This document shows, piece after piece, positions 11,201 to 22,053 of a stretch of DNA of 64,000 bases. This stretch comes from Sisyra terminalis. Its lineage: Eukaryota > Arthropoda > Insecta > Neuroptera > Sisyridae. The position numbers were made by a program, and so were the translations under genes. The notes under the pieces were generated by a model that saw only the letters and a program-made list of their open reading frames with translations, was not told where the DNA came from and did no database searches. Position 1 is the stretch's first letter. Each line of letters starts with the position of its first letter. The DNA is taken from contig OY292274.1 of NCBI GenBank assembly GCA_958496175.1, forward strand, positions 34,635,482 to 34,699,481, given 5' to 3'.

Positions 11201-14200
11201 TTATTATATGGTTTTCTTTGTTCATTTTGAATCTGCTCAGTTACACGCAAATCTTATAAGTAATGTCCGACCGAAACTAGTTTTTACTCCCGAAACCTAA
11301 TTTCTGCATTAGTCCCAGTTTCGGTTGAAACCGAAACTTTCATATTTTCGTAGGAAAAAATAATTAGTCAGTCTTTACTTTTAAATCCCGTAGATGTTTA
11401 TTAATCATTTAATCTCTTGGTATTTAAACTAATCATTAACATAACATAATTACCATTTCTTATTTCAAATAAATTATTTGTGCTTGTAATTGTTTCTTCT
11501 GTCGGAATAAATTTGACCAGCAGCACTAAACTGCTGTTCATCCAAAACACTCGTTAGTGGAACCTACCAGAATTTCAGTGCAACCTTTCTCAAAGAAATA
11601 AATGGACTAGAATTCCTATAAAATAGGCTAAAAAGTAGGCTTAATGTTTTGCTGAAATCCTCATGAGCGATCACCATAATTCACACCAGAAGTTCCTATT
11701 AACCCACTTATTAAAATGAAGTTTTAAATTCTGCATCCAAATCTATGTTTCACTCATAATACAAAAATAACTATCCAAAATTTAGTTTGGAGATTAGTAC
11801 GAGTGTGGATCGCAGCACGAAACCTCACGAATTCACTTTTAATTTTGGTCATAGTTTCGACTGACGACAGCCTAAACCGAAACACGTTTTTTTTTTGTCG
11901 AAACCGAAAGTACGGTCGGACACTACTAATAAGTAATAACATATACAAATTTACTTTTGGCAAAATGTAAATCAATGCAAATATATTCTGATGTTCACGT
12001 AATTATTATTTGTGATATCAATATCTTATAAATTTCCAAACAAACAATTTTTCTGAGATCACATTTTTTATGTAATTAGGTAAAAATGTTGGTACAAGTC
12101 GCTCTTAGGAGCGTCAATATCTGGTAAAGTCTTTAATTTAATTTGCAAATAAATGGGGGCATAATGAAAATTTAACAACAAAAGAGAAAATTATACAATA
12201 ATTGAATCAAAAAAAAAATCCCGATTTAAATTAAAAACAAAATAGAAAATGAGACCTTGCTAGATATTAACGCTTCTAAAACTATCTAGTTGACTACTAA
12301 AACTAACTAACTACTAACTACTTGCACCAAAATAATTTAAAAAAGTTCACAGACACATTTTTAGAAAAGTAATAATCATAACACTTAAAATTCAATTCGA
12401 AACGGATTAAGTCATTGGTACTTAAGTCACATAATACATGAATTGCTCAAGGGTTGTTATTTGTTGATCATTCATGGAAACAATGATAGTGATATTATAT
12501 TGTGACAACCTGACATGTTTCCCAACGCACGCAATGCATAGTAAAACCGCAACTGTCGTTAAAGTGCAATTAGGAAACATTGATGAATATAGGAAAAGCT
12601 GTTATTTCTCGTTAACACTATATGATGTTATGATCTATAACTATTAATATTCATGTTTATACAATATATTTTATATATTGTATAAACAGGATAACTATTC
12701 AAAGTCAGCTCAGTCAAACATCTTATTTCATTAATATTCATGTACTGTATGGTTTAAAATAGAGCATGATATAAAATTAGGTAATACATCGACAGGTTTA
12801 CTTCTGTAAATCATATTACATCTTTATACAGATTACAGAACATTTGATAACCGCTGATGAAGACTTTATGACTTTTACCAGTTGCTGTTAATATGCGCTA
12901 TGTGCACAGTATAGTCATTATTATGCGAAGTAATTATTGTTGCTCCTGCTAAGTGTAATCAGCAAAAAGCAGTCTAAGTAATTCATGTATTATACAATGG
13001 CTGGCAACGGCGCTCCCTAACTACTGTCAAATTATACGAGACTAGCTGATCCCCGCAACTTCGTCTGCGTAACGTAGGTGTAGATTATATTTTCTTTTTA
13101 GATTTGCTATTTGTAGTAGTATATGAAAATTTTTATTTTTCTTATTTGTTTTACGAAAAACATAATCATACTTAAAAACACTATTTTGTCAACTTTAAAA
13201 AGACATCTATCTATTATTATAAAGAGGAAAGATTTGATTGTTTGTTTGCTTTGAATAGTCTCCGAAATTACTTGACCGATTTGAAAACTTCTTTCACTGT
13301 TGGGAAGCTACATTCTTTCCGGTGAACATGGGCTATATTAAATTTTCAAAAAAGTTAAGGATCCATACTAAAACTCCAATAATGTAACCCAAGGTCTGAA
13401 AAAAATTACCAAAAAACATTGTTTTATCGCGTGCGCTGCGAAAACTATTGGTTATAGACAAAATAATGTACTACGATTTTGTAGAACATATCATTATCTA
13501 CAAAAAATAAAGCGACAGCATATGTCTATTATAGTTATGTCACAATAAGTGTTTTTTCATTTTAAAAAATTTACATAAATGCCACCGTTTATAAAGCTCT
13601 TTTATTTATACTTTGGGATTAATCCTTATCAAAATAAATGACTTCATATTTAAGTTTGCTTCAATACCATTATACAACTTTTTGAGTTATTCAATTTGAC
13701 CATTCCATTCGAAAGATATCACAAGTTTTAAAATGTAAGTTATTTGAAAAATGTCGCATGGTCACCGCTCTTTACTTATAATTAAGACCAACTTTATTGA
13801 ACTTGGCGATATTTTTTATTAATGTATAAATGCTGATTGATTTACAGATTATTTGGTCTACGGTAGGTATACCTACCGTAGCTATACACAATAGACATAC
13901 TCTTTTTAGATATTTTAAATATTTTTTGAAAATTAATTGATAATTACATAGAACAATTTTATTTTTTGCAACAGTTTATTAAATGTGTTGTTTTAAAGTT
14001 GACGAAATAGTGTTTTAAGTATGATTATGTTTTTCGTAAACGAAATAAGAAAAATAAAAATGTTCATATACCACAACAAATAGCAAAGCTAAAAAGAAAA
14101 TATAATCTATACCTACGTTACGCAGACGAAGTTGCGGGGATCAGCTAGTATTTAATAAACTGTTACTTAGAATAAAATAGTTGTATATAATGATCAATTA

Positions 14201-17200
14201 AACTTCAAAAAATATTTATAAATATTTAAAAAGAGTATGTCTATTGCGTATACCTACGGTTGGTATACCAACAGTGAACCAAATAATTCATAAATCAATC
14301 AGCATCTATACATAAATAAAAACTGTCGCCAAGTTCAATAAAATCGGTCTAAATTATAACTTAAAAAAAGTCGAAAAGTATCCAAATACTCGCGTCAAAA
14401 TAACAGAAGTTAAGAGTCTAGATTTTTGAATATTAGTAGGAATCTCACTGTTTCAACTCCCGAATGAACCTTTTTCCAAAAACTATTATACTATTGCAAT
14501 GTACAACATAACCGCGAAATTGAAATTTGTACAATGGTATGAAACCCATTCTTCCATAATCAAGTATAAGCATTATGTATCTATAAAATTATTATTAAAA
14601 TATCTGAATTTCAACTATATAATTAAGCCATATTGGATAGTCTAGAGTTCACCATAAACGATTTGCCGTATGTCGTTTGATCTAGAAGAGCATTTTAAAT
14701 TTCTTTTATCACTATGGCTTACGGTAAAAACGTCAGTATTTTCTTTTAGTTCACCGAATTTCAAAGGGTACTCGCTCACTAAAGTAATAATTTCAGATTT
14801 TCAGGTTTACAATATGTGAAAGTCAAAAAAATTAAAGCTCATTTATAAACTTAACCTTTTTCAGATACATTTATCAATTTAAATTTTTAAGCAGACCCTC
14901 AAGTTTTGTTTCTAATAATAAACCAAGTTTGTTTTATACCTAGCAGTAATAATGTTTCTCCTTTAACGGATTTTGATTATGAAATTTGAAATTTCGATTG
15001 TTTATTAGACGTTATGCCGCATAAACTTGCCACCCTTTTTTCACTCTTTTAGTGGGGGGAATTATCGAAAACCCTTTCTTATTATATAACGGCATTCTAT
15101 AAGGAAAACACTTTCCAAATTTCATCGACACAAATATGCAATTATATTTGAAAATACAATGTAAAACGAAAAAAATATGACCTATATTTTAGTTATTATT
15201 AAACAACAATTCGATTTCGCACATTTGGACGTTGTACATACAAAATTATTGGAAATAGGTGGAAAGCGTGGAAGTAAAATCGAATATTTTATTTATATTC
15301 AGTAACAATAATTGGTTTTAAAATTGTTCTAAAAACCGAAGAAAAGTTAGTTTGGAAGATTTTATATATTTATTGATGATAATGAAATATATCACAAAAA
15401 ATTGCTTCCTCAATGCTTTTCAGCAGAATATATCATTGCTCCAGGTCACAATCATTGGTTCATAAAAATTAGATTTTAAAAAGTTTGATTGTTGAAAAAC
15501 AAACAAAAATTAAAAACCGCCTCTATGGTATTTGGTATAAGTACCTACTACCTAAACTTTCATACTAATTAAGTGAAATGACGTTATTTAAAATGCTGTA
15601 GTTAAAATTATATAACAAAAACATAAATTTATTATTAATTAATTATTTATTTATTAATTACTCTTAGTAAATTCAAAATTTCGATTGTTGATTAACTTTA
15701 CATTTTCTCAAAGAAACTTTATCACCCCAATTCACTCTTTTAGGGGAAGAAATTATCAAAAAAAAAAATCTTTTCACATGCCTACTTCTTATAAGGAATA
15801 CACCGAATATTAAAATTTCATCTGGCAGAGGAGATATATTATTACACGATTTTATGTATGCACGGTTTTAAAAACGTATTCACTTTAAGCTTTATTAATA
15901 TAATTATGTTTTTTACTACTTCTGTTTTTTTTAGTTAATATTTCCTTATTGAGTAACCCTAAGGATTTATTTTCAACAATTTTGTAAAAAAAAAAAAATA
16001 AAAAAAAAAAGATTACTTCAGGAACCGAACCCACGTCTCTTTTATTGGGAGGATTAGAAAATCGGATACGTAAGCGAATGTGCTATGAACGTATAATTCA
16101 AAATAGTGTTTATTGTGTATAAAAACATTTATTTCAAAAAGGCACGTTTTTGTATTTTAACATTTTTCAAATAACTAACATTTTTAAACTTGTGATATCT
16201 TTTGAATGGAATGGTCAAATTGAATAACTCAAAAAGTTATATAATGGTATTGAAGCAAACTTAAATATGAAGTCATTTATTTTGATAAGGATTAATCCCA
16301 AAGTATAAATAAAAGAGCTTTATAAACGGTGGCATTTATGTAAATTTTTTAAAATGAAAAAACACTTATTGTGACATAGCTATAATAGTTAGACATATGC
16401 TGTCGCTTTATTTTTTGTAGATAATGATACGTTCTTCAAAATCGTAATACATTATTTTGTCTACAACCAATAGTTTTCGCAGCGCACGCGATAAAACAAT
16501 GTTTTTTGGTAATTTTTTTCAGACCTTGGGTTACATTATTGGAGTTTTAGTATGGATCCTTAACTTTTTTGAAAATTTAATATAGCCCATGTTCACCGGA
16601 AAGAATGTAGCTTCCTAACAGTGAAAGAAGTTTTCAAATCGGTCAAGTAATTTCGGAGACTATTCAAAGCAAACAAACAATCAAATCTTTCCTCTTTATA
16701 ATAATAGAAGAAAAAGCAACATGAGTGATAAAGTTACCTTAACGAATCGCGAAAAAAATATAGCGATCTCTTTTTTATATAAATGTGTTGCAAATCGAAT
16801 AACTTTAAAGTTATTTTAGACCAACGGTTTTAATATTTTTTTTTAATCTTTTGTTGTGTTTTTAGATGCAATTCAGAACTGAAACAACCACTTTCAACAA
16901 CCAATAATCAGAAAAAAGCTAAACGTTCAAGCTTAGAAGGAGAATCGTCAAAACATGCGATTGGCTCAACTCGTATAGAGCGAAGATGGAGCATGATAAA
17001 CCAAATTTCAGCATGGGGAAAAAAGAAAAAGGCGACTGAAAATAGTTTTACAAATATTTCGAAAACTAATGATATTGAAAATATGACTAACGCAACCGAA
17101 ACTTTTCCTGAAGACGACACAGAGTTTATAAGTATTCGAAAAAGTGAATATGAAGAAATCAAAAATCGAGTGTCAGCAATTGAAAATCGACTCTCAAAAG

Positions 17201-18402
17201 AATTTCAAGATGTTCCAATAGCTGTAGACCCATCCGGCACATCCATATCGTTAACCGACGCTGCGTCTGATGTTCAAAACCAATATGAAAAGACTCTGGA
17301 AGAAGTTGAATCACTAAACAATACATCTACTGAACAATTAGCTACACGTTTGAGTCGCGAATTGAAAATTCGTCGAAATAGTGAAGCTAAAATAATTCGA
17401 TCGCCTAGTGCTAGGAAAATAGGCACAATTAGACGACGTTCTCGAGAACTTAACCGTAAATTAAATAATCAAATAATTAGAAACTTTTCATGGCATAATG
17501 AATCTACACCACCAGTTAAACCTCCACGAACTGGTGTATTAAGACGTGGCCGGCCTAATACACTTTATACTGGACTGCCAAATCCTAGTCCTCTACGTCA
17601 AACACAGCTTACAGAAAATGTTTCCAGTCCCATACAAATCAATATTGCCACAGTGAACTTAAACAATTGTAATAATATGTTGGAAGAAAACACTTGTACT
17701 CAGTGGGTAGGCGGAGAGGCTTTTTTTCAGTCAACAACCAGTCCATTTACAAGTCAAACTGTAACAACAAATACTGTACCTTCGAGAGCGTCTATTGCTC
17801 GATTGCGTAGCCAAAATGCCGGTATGGTTATGGCTAAAGCAAAGTTATTTAATGAATTGGTGGAACCTACTACTAATCATTCAAACGTTCATCAAAACGA
17901 CAGCAAAAATGCTGCTAGTAAAACTTGCAAATCGACTTTGCGTCGAAAATCAAAAAGTCCAAGTAATAATAAGCTGAAGAAAAAATACGTTTCGTATGTA
18001 ACGATAAATGCAAATAACTTAGAAATTAAGACTCAAGCTTCGAATGTAAATAAGGAAAATGACACCAGCGAATGTGATAATTTATTTACTCCAAGTAAAA
18101 CTTCTCTAACACCATTGAAAGATTCTAATCGACTAAATATTCATAAAGTACATTCTCCAAAGTTATCGCCGCGATTGACAACTCCACGCATAAAAAAGAG
18201 TCTACATAACAAGTCGCCTCGCCACTTTATACGTACTCCGCAATCAAGTGTGTTAGAACGTAACTTACGTACACCTATGAAAGCAAATCATGCATTAAAT
18301 TGTAATTCATATAATAGTGGAATGACTCCAAATCAAAATAAAAAAATCAACATGAAACGATATTCACCTAAAATGTGTTCACAAAAAAGTACAGCGTTTT
18401 GA
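8280..18402 (+). CDS. ARHGAP11A: ARHGAP11A-type RhoGAP protein
   Basis: Seven exons: 8280-8387, 8441-8644, 8709-9249, 9776-9941, 10001-10105, 10188-10250 and 16866-18402, giving 907 residues with all phases consistent. The start MYYQQFENKNEIQTAIVQHL precedes a RhoGAP domain at about 50-265, with the arginine finger at R92 in EGLFRKAGS and the K194/N199 pair in NKMTTTNL. The order of a short N-terminal helix, GAP domain, KRKKKKRRSGS basic stretch and a long Ser/Thr-Pro-rich tail matches vertebrate ARHGAP11A. The tail has many SP/TP sites (SPKLSPRLTTPR, RTPMK, YSPK) suiting CDK control. The family promotes GTP hydrolysis on RhoA and limits cortical RhoA in mitosis (family knowledge). One intron is 59 bp; another is 6.6 kb and packed with repeats, so distant exon 7 rests on phase and on continuity of style. 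Confidence 0.85.
9250..9775 (+). other. Intron 3 of the RhoGAP gene
   Basis: This 526-bp intron starts GTCAGT and ends TTTTTAG. The upstream frame runs only 12 bases past the donor before a TAA, and the phase-1 join gives SLTR-MFNGLKKIVSG, which restores the ARHGAP11A-like reading. An alternative donor (GTATAG, 4 bases downstream) would give a stop and was not used. No repeat or gene was recognised inside. Confidence 0.6.
11253..11933 (-). mobile_element. hAT-family element remnant with 8-bp target duplication
   Basis: The element spans 11261-11925. Its ends are TAATGTCCGACCG and, inverted, CGGTCGGACACTA. They are flanked by CTTATAAG (11253-11260) and CTAATAAG (11926-11933), an 8-bp target duplication with one mismatch, diagnostic of hAT elements. 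On the minus strand, around 11490-11575, a frame reads VPLTSVLDEQQFSAAGQIYS, resembling the C-terminal hATC dimerisation region of hAT transposases. The rest of the transposase is gone. It lies in the long intron of the RhoGAP gene. Confidence 0.75.
12130..12265 (+). repeat. Dispersed repeat family A, copy 2
   Basis: This copy shares the ATAATGAAAATTTAACAACA-type core and A-rich tract with the copies at 1105, 20390, 27455 and 58848. It is diverged (GGGGGCATAATG in place of CGGCCCATAATG). It lies in the long RhoGAP intron. Confidence 0.55.
13041..14152. repeat. Inverted repeat with CTAGCTGATCCCCGC ends
   Basis: A block of about 150 bp beginning CTAGCTGATCCCCGCAACTT (about 13043-13195) returns inverted at about 13990-14150. 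The motif belongs to a dispersed insect repeat type also seen at 33143 (GCTGACCCGGCAAACTTCG). The interior holds the left arm of a second, larger inverted repeat (13210-16708), so insertion or rearrangement has interleaved the two. No coding capacity is seen. Confidence 0.65.
13210..16708. mobile_element. 3.5-kb element with about 545-bp terminal inverted repeats
   Basis: The left end (from 13210, TCTATTATTATAAAGAGG) is repeated inverted to 16708. Similarity continues inward to about 13755 and 16155, so the arms are about 545 bp. Further inside, about 13790-13960 pairs with about 14175-14350. The interior (about 14950-15900) is a repeat also found at 23990-24560 and 35560-36350. No transposase is visible, so this is a nonautonomous foldback-type element or composite. 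It fills the large RhoGAP intron and could form a giant hairpin in the pre-mRNA. Confidence 0.7.
14950..15900 (+). repeat. Dispersed repeat family B, copy 1
   Basis: Two blocks define the family: one around ACGTTATGCCGCATAAACTT and TTAGTGGGGGG, and one around GTTTGATTGTTGAAAAACAA and ACCGCCTCTATGG. Inverted copies run at 23990-24560, and a direct copy at 35855-36350 has a partial inverted copy at 35560-35665. No open frame of note; the family may be the body of a nonautonomous DNA transposon. Confidence 0.6.
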
Positions 18403-18622
18403 AATTAAATCGAAACTAAGCATTTAATACAATGTATTTTATATTTTTAATTTTTTATAACTCTATTTTATCGTAAATTGTAATTTTTAATGAAATAATT
18501 TAATTTAAGCAAATGCTAATCTGAATTGTTTCTATAGATTTAATATTTCTTTTAAATATACATTATTCCAAAAAAAAAATGTTTTTATTTTATTAAAAAA
18601 ATACATAACAGTTTGAAGAAAT
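18403..18622. other. Convergent 3' UTRs of the RhoGAP gene and Sec13
   Basis: Only 220 bp separate the two stop codons of this tail-to-tail pair. Minus-strand AATAAA signals for Sec13 lie at 18594-18589 and 18589-18584, about 30 bp past its stop. No canonical AATAAA was seen for the RhoGAP gene before the Sec13 signals, so the transcripts may overlap antisense. Confidence 0.6.
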
Positions 18623-19623
18623 TTACAGAGCACGTTGTTCACTTCCTGCCATTGGTCCTTGGCCTTTACAAACTTCACTAATGCATTGCCATTGGCCAAC
18701 GAGATTTTCTTTCCACAAACTAACTTTATTATCTCCACCAGAAACAGCCAGTATACCTCCCATCAATGACCAACTGACGTTCCAAACCACGTCGTCGAAA
18801 ACATGGAGTACTGTCGGTGTCCACGTTTGGAAATCATTTGTATTCCATATAACAACACGTCGATCTTGTGAACAACTCGCGATCATTGCATCCTTTAACC
18901 CAATGAAAGGTGCCCATGCCACATCGCGAACCTAAAATTTAAGCTCAATTAAAAAAAATATTTTCAATAATTTCATTAATTTACCCAATCTGAGTGAATT
19001 TCCAATTTACTTTCTTCAACCCAACGATCATTTTCTTCTTTCCATATTTTAACTAAATTATCACATCCTCCAGTTACTATTCGCTTAGTTGCAACATTTG
19101 TTGTTTTATTGTCAAATATAGTTTCAGATGCAGCTGGACACCAATTGATAGCATTACATCCCACTGTGTGAGCATTAGCAACTTTTTTTGTTTCCCACGT
19201 ATCCTTTTCTCCTTTTTCAGGGTTGTATGATAAAAATGAAATTGAGCCATCGGAACTACCACATGCTAAAATCAATCCATATTCCATGGGTGCCCACGCA
19301 ATAGCATTAACCGAAGAATCATGATTATTGTATTCGTATAGTTTCTGCCATTCACGATTTTCTTTCCATATTATAACTTTTCGATCGTAGGAACATGAAG
19401 CTAATAAGTTACCATACTTAGGATGAGCCCAGGCCACTTGCCAAACAGGCCCTACATGTCCTTTTAAATCAGCGACTAATGATTGTGTGCCGTCTTTAAT
19501 GTCATAAATTTTTACTGAATGATCGGAAGAACATGTTGCTAAGCGCAGACCATAATAATCCATTTCAGCATCGTGGATCATATCTTCATGGCCTGTATCA
19601 ATTTCATTTAAGGCAGTTAACAT
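18623..19623 (-). CDS. Sec13: Sec13, COPII coat and nuclear pore WD-repeat protein
   Basis: Two exons, 18985-19623 and 18623-18931, are separated by a 53-bp intron and encode 315 residues (human SEC13 is 322). The protein starts [20 protein letters not shown] and is a six-bladed WD40 propeller. Clear blades include [65 protein letters not shown] and [16 protein letters not shown]. The join reads [16 protein letters not shown]. Sec13 pairs with Sec31 to form the outer COPII cage in ER export, and also sits in the Nup107-160 nuclear pore complex and GATOR2 (family knowledge). Nothing is truncated and the start agrees with the family. Confidence 0.97.
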
Positions 19624-20948
19624 TTTTATTAAATTTCAAGTTCACTGCTGAATCACAATTAAACTTATAATTCTGGCTCTACTTTCAACGACTTTAGACG
19701 TGGCTTCTACTGACAGTTCTAAAATAACTAAATCTTAGCGGTTCAGGATTACCAATTTTATGATATAAAAAGCATAAATATAAACCATGCTAACAATCGA
19801 AACGCTACGATCTGTATATCATAGATGGCGCGCATGCATAAAATATCTAAAAAATATATTTTTATTACGAAATAATTTATATCGTTTATATCAAAATTGT
19901 TTGTCCTGACTGATTGAAGAATGGATCAACAGCCTAAGCTGCTGGTCGTAAAATTTGGAGATACATCCTTCTTATGATGTAGGCATCCAATTTTTAAAAA
20001 AATTTAAAAGAATGAATTTTTAAAAATTCTACTCCTAACAGGATGAAAAATGATGACCAAGTTTACAAGTAATAACACCACTATAAATAAAAGGCATTTT
20101 AAATGTAAAAAAAAAACATAAGAAGTAGCTAGAAGTTATTAAGGGCATTTTAAATGTAATGATTTCAAAACGTCTCTAAATGCCTTTTTTAACAAGAACA
20201 ATGCCGTCAACAATCGAAATTTCAAATTTAATAGTAAAAATGCCCTTCAACACACCTTTAACCGATTAGCCAACAAAACTTTAAAGTTTGAATTTTCCAA
20301 ATTTCTTTTTGGCCAAGCGATAGGAAATCGTTCGTAGAGGTAAGTGAAAGAAACCGTTTCGTTAATACATACACTACAATCTTTTTTAGTTTTTAATTTA
20401 ATTCGCGAATAAATCAGGCCATAATGAAATTTTACTAACGAAAGAGAAAGTTAGAAAACTAGAAAATGAGTCGTTACTAGATAGTAGCTTGTATAAAAGC
20501 TGCTTGTACCATATTTTCAATGAATATAAAAAGAAAAAGACCAACTGTAATTTATTTACACCTTATAATACATTCAAAATAATGACGGTGTTTCACAGAT
20601 ATTTTTAACCTATCGTAAATCAATAATAAATATAAAAAAAGGAAAATACTAAAAAAATAAATAATCCTAAAAACTTAAAAACTCATTTTATTTAGAATGT
20701 ATTTCTACGTAGTAGAATACTATATAATAATTTATTTCATTTTTTGAAACTGTTCTTGGGTACTTTTAAGCTTTTGAGTTAAAGGCAAGTCAAATGTGTC
20801 TTTCAACAGTTTGTACCTTCGAACGGAATATTTTGATCGTAAATATACGTCAACAATATGTATATTCATTCATTCTATGTCCATTCATTTCTTCATTGAT
20901 AATTATTTCCCTCAATACCTCCGAACAAGAGGCTTTCAGTAATTCTTT
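19624..20948. other. Intergenic spacer with dispersed repeats
   Basis: No gene recognised. It contains family A copy 3 (about 20390-20485) and a stretch (about 19885-20290) built of GCATTTTAAATGT-type blocks plus a TTTGTCCTGACTGATTGAAG block. Related sequence is inverted at about 61870-62070, and a shorter relative lies at about 27540-27640. The Sec13 promoter should be just right of 19623, but no specific element was assigned. Confidence 0.5.
20390..20485 (+). repeat. Dispersed repeat family A, copy 3
   Basis: This copy carries TTCGCGAATAAATCAGGCCA and the ATAATGAAATTTTACTAACG block, then an AACTAGAAAATGAG block as in the copies at 1105 and 12130. It is truncated compared with copy 1. Confidence 0.55.
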
Positions 20949-21394
20949 TTAGGCTATTTTATTCTCATTTGCCTTGCGCAATTCTTCTCTTAGGTTATTA
21001 ACCTCTCCATTTAATATTTCTTCGATTTCTACATTGCATAACTTGCTCTGAAGTTCTTTGTTTTCCTGTGAAGTTTATGATATTGAGTCCCATTGATGTT
21101 CTGATTCAGATTTCGGGGATAACATGTTCTGAAGTTCCTTGTTGTCCTGTGAGGTCAGCGTCATTGAGTCCCATTGATACTCTATTTCAAGTTTCGGGGA
21201 TAACATGTTCTGAAATTCCTTGCTGTCTTGTGAGGTCGGTGACATTGAGTCCCATTGATACTCTATTTCAAGTTTCGGGGATAACTTGCTCTGAAGTTCC
21301 TTGTTCTCCTGTGAAGTCGATGATATTGAGTCCCATTGATGCTCTGATTCATGTTTCGGAGATTCCGATTCTGTTATCACCATATCAACATTAT
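20949..21394 (-). pseudogene. Exon with four 81-bp repeats and an in-frame stop
   Basis: A TTTCTTTTAG acceptor precedes 21394. From there the frame reads about 107 codons to a TAA at 21077-21075. Four tandem 81-bp units (GAGTCCCATTGAT starts at 21085, 21166, 21247 and 21328) encode a 27-residue repeat built around YQWDSM, TSQD and KELQ, charged and coiled-coil-like. Past the TAA the same frame continues through another repeat piece (TSQENKELQSKL) and a coiled-coil-like tail to a stop at 20949. The TAA replaces TCG of the neighbouring units. It is either a decayed gene piece or a shortened C-terminus; no upstream exon was found because a palindrome and transposase follow. Family unknown. Confidence 0.45.
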
Positions 21395-21614
21395 CTAAAA
21401 GAAAAATAAATATATGAATTTTAATAAATAAGTACCCACTTCTAGGATAAAGTTGTTTTAGTTTATATATGGCATAAGTTGTAAGTTACAGACACAGCGT
21501 TTTGTAATTATTAGTAAGGTAGGGGGCCATATTATGAAATTCTTAATGTATAGGGGTAGTATATTTTCTGTTACTTAAAAAAAAAATTAAGCCTAAAAAT
21601 GGAATTTTTTATGC

Positions 21615-22001
21615 TAATCATTTATGTGACATCCACTGAAGTAAAAACAATTTATATAAAATTTGTTTTAATTAAAAATTTGAATTTATTAAATAAAATA
21701 GAGATAGGTAATTATGACTGTATTAATGAAATAGTATGAATCAACATGAACCATATGAACCAATTCCTACAGGGTCATTTTCTACTACAATTTCATATAA
21801 GATTTCATATAAGCATTACCTGAAATTGTAGTAGAAAATAACCCTGTAGGAATTGGTTCATATGGTTCATGTTGATTCATACTATTTCATTAATACAGTC
21901 ATAATTACCTATCTCTATTTTATTTAATAAATTCAAATTTTTAATTAAAACAAATTTTATATAAATTGTTTTTACTTCAGTGGATGTCACATAAATGATT
22001 A
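21615..22001. repeat. 387-bp near-perfect palindrome
   Basis: Left arm 21615-21795 and right arm 21821-22001 are 181 bp each and pair exactly apart from one visible mismatch (AGGGTCATTT against AGGGTTATTT), around a 25-bp spacer. Ends are TAATCATTTATGTGAC and its complement, so a TA dinucleotide flanks each side, as for Tc1/mariner/pogo-type insertions. No coding capacity. It lies about 50 bp from the 3' end of the pogo-like transposase. Confidence 0.85.
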
Positions 22002-22053
22002 TCACATTGGTTCAATATTATATATATATATATAAATACTCTAAAAATAACAA

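Noticed and set aside
12840..12880. Another CTGATGAAG hammerhead-like start
   Set aside because: The required GAAA and stem II complement do not follow at a workable distance.
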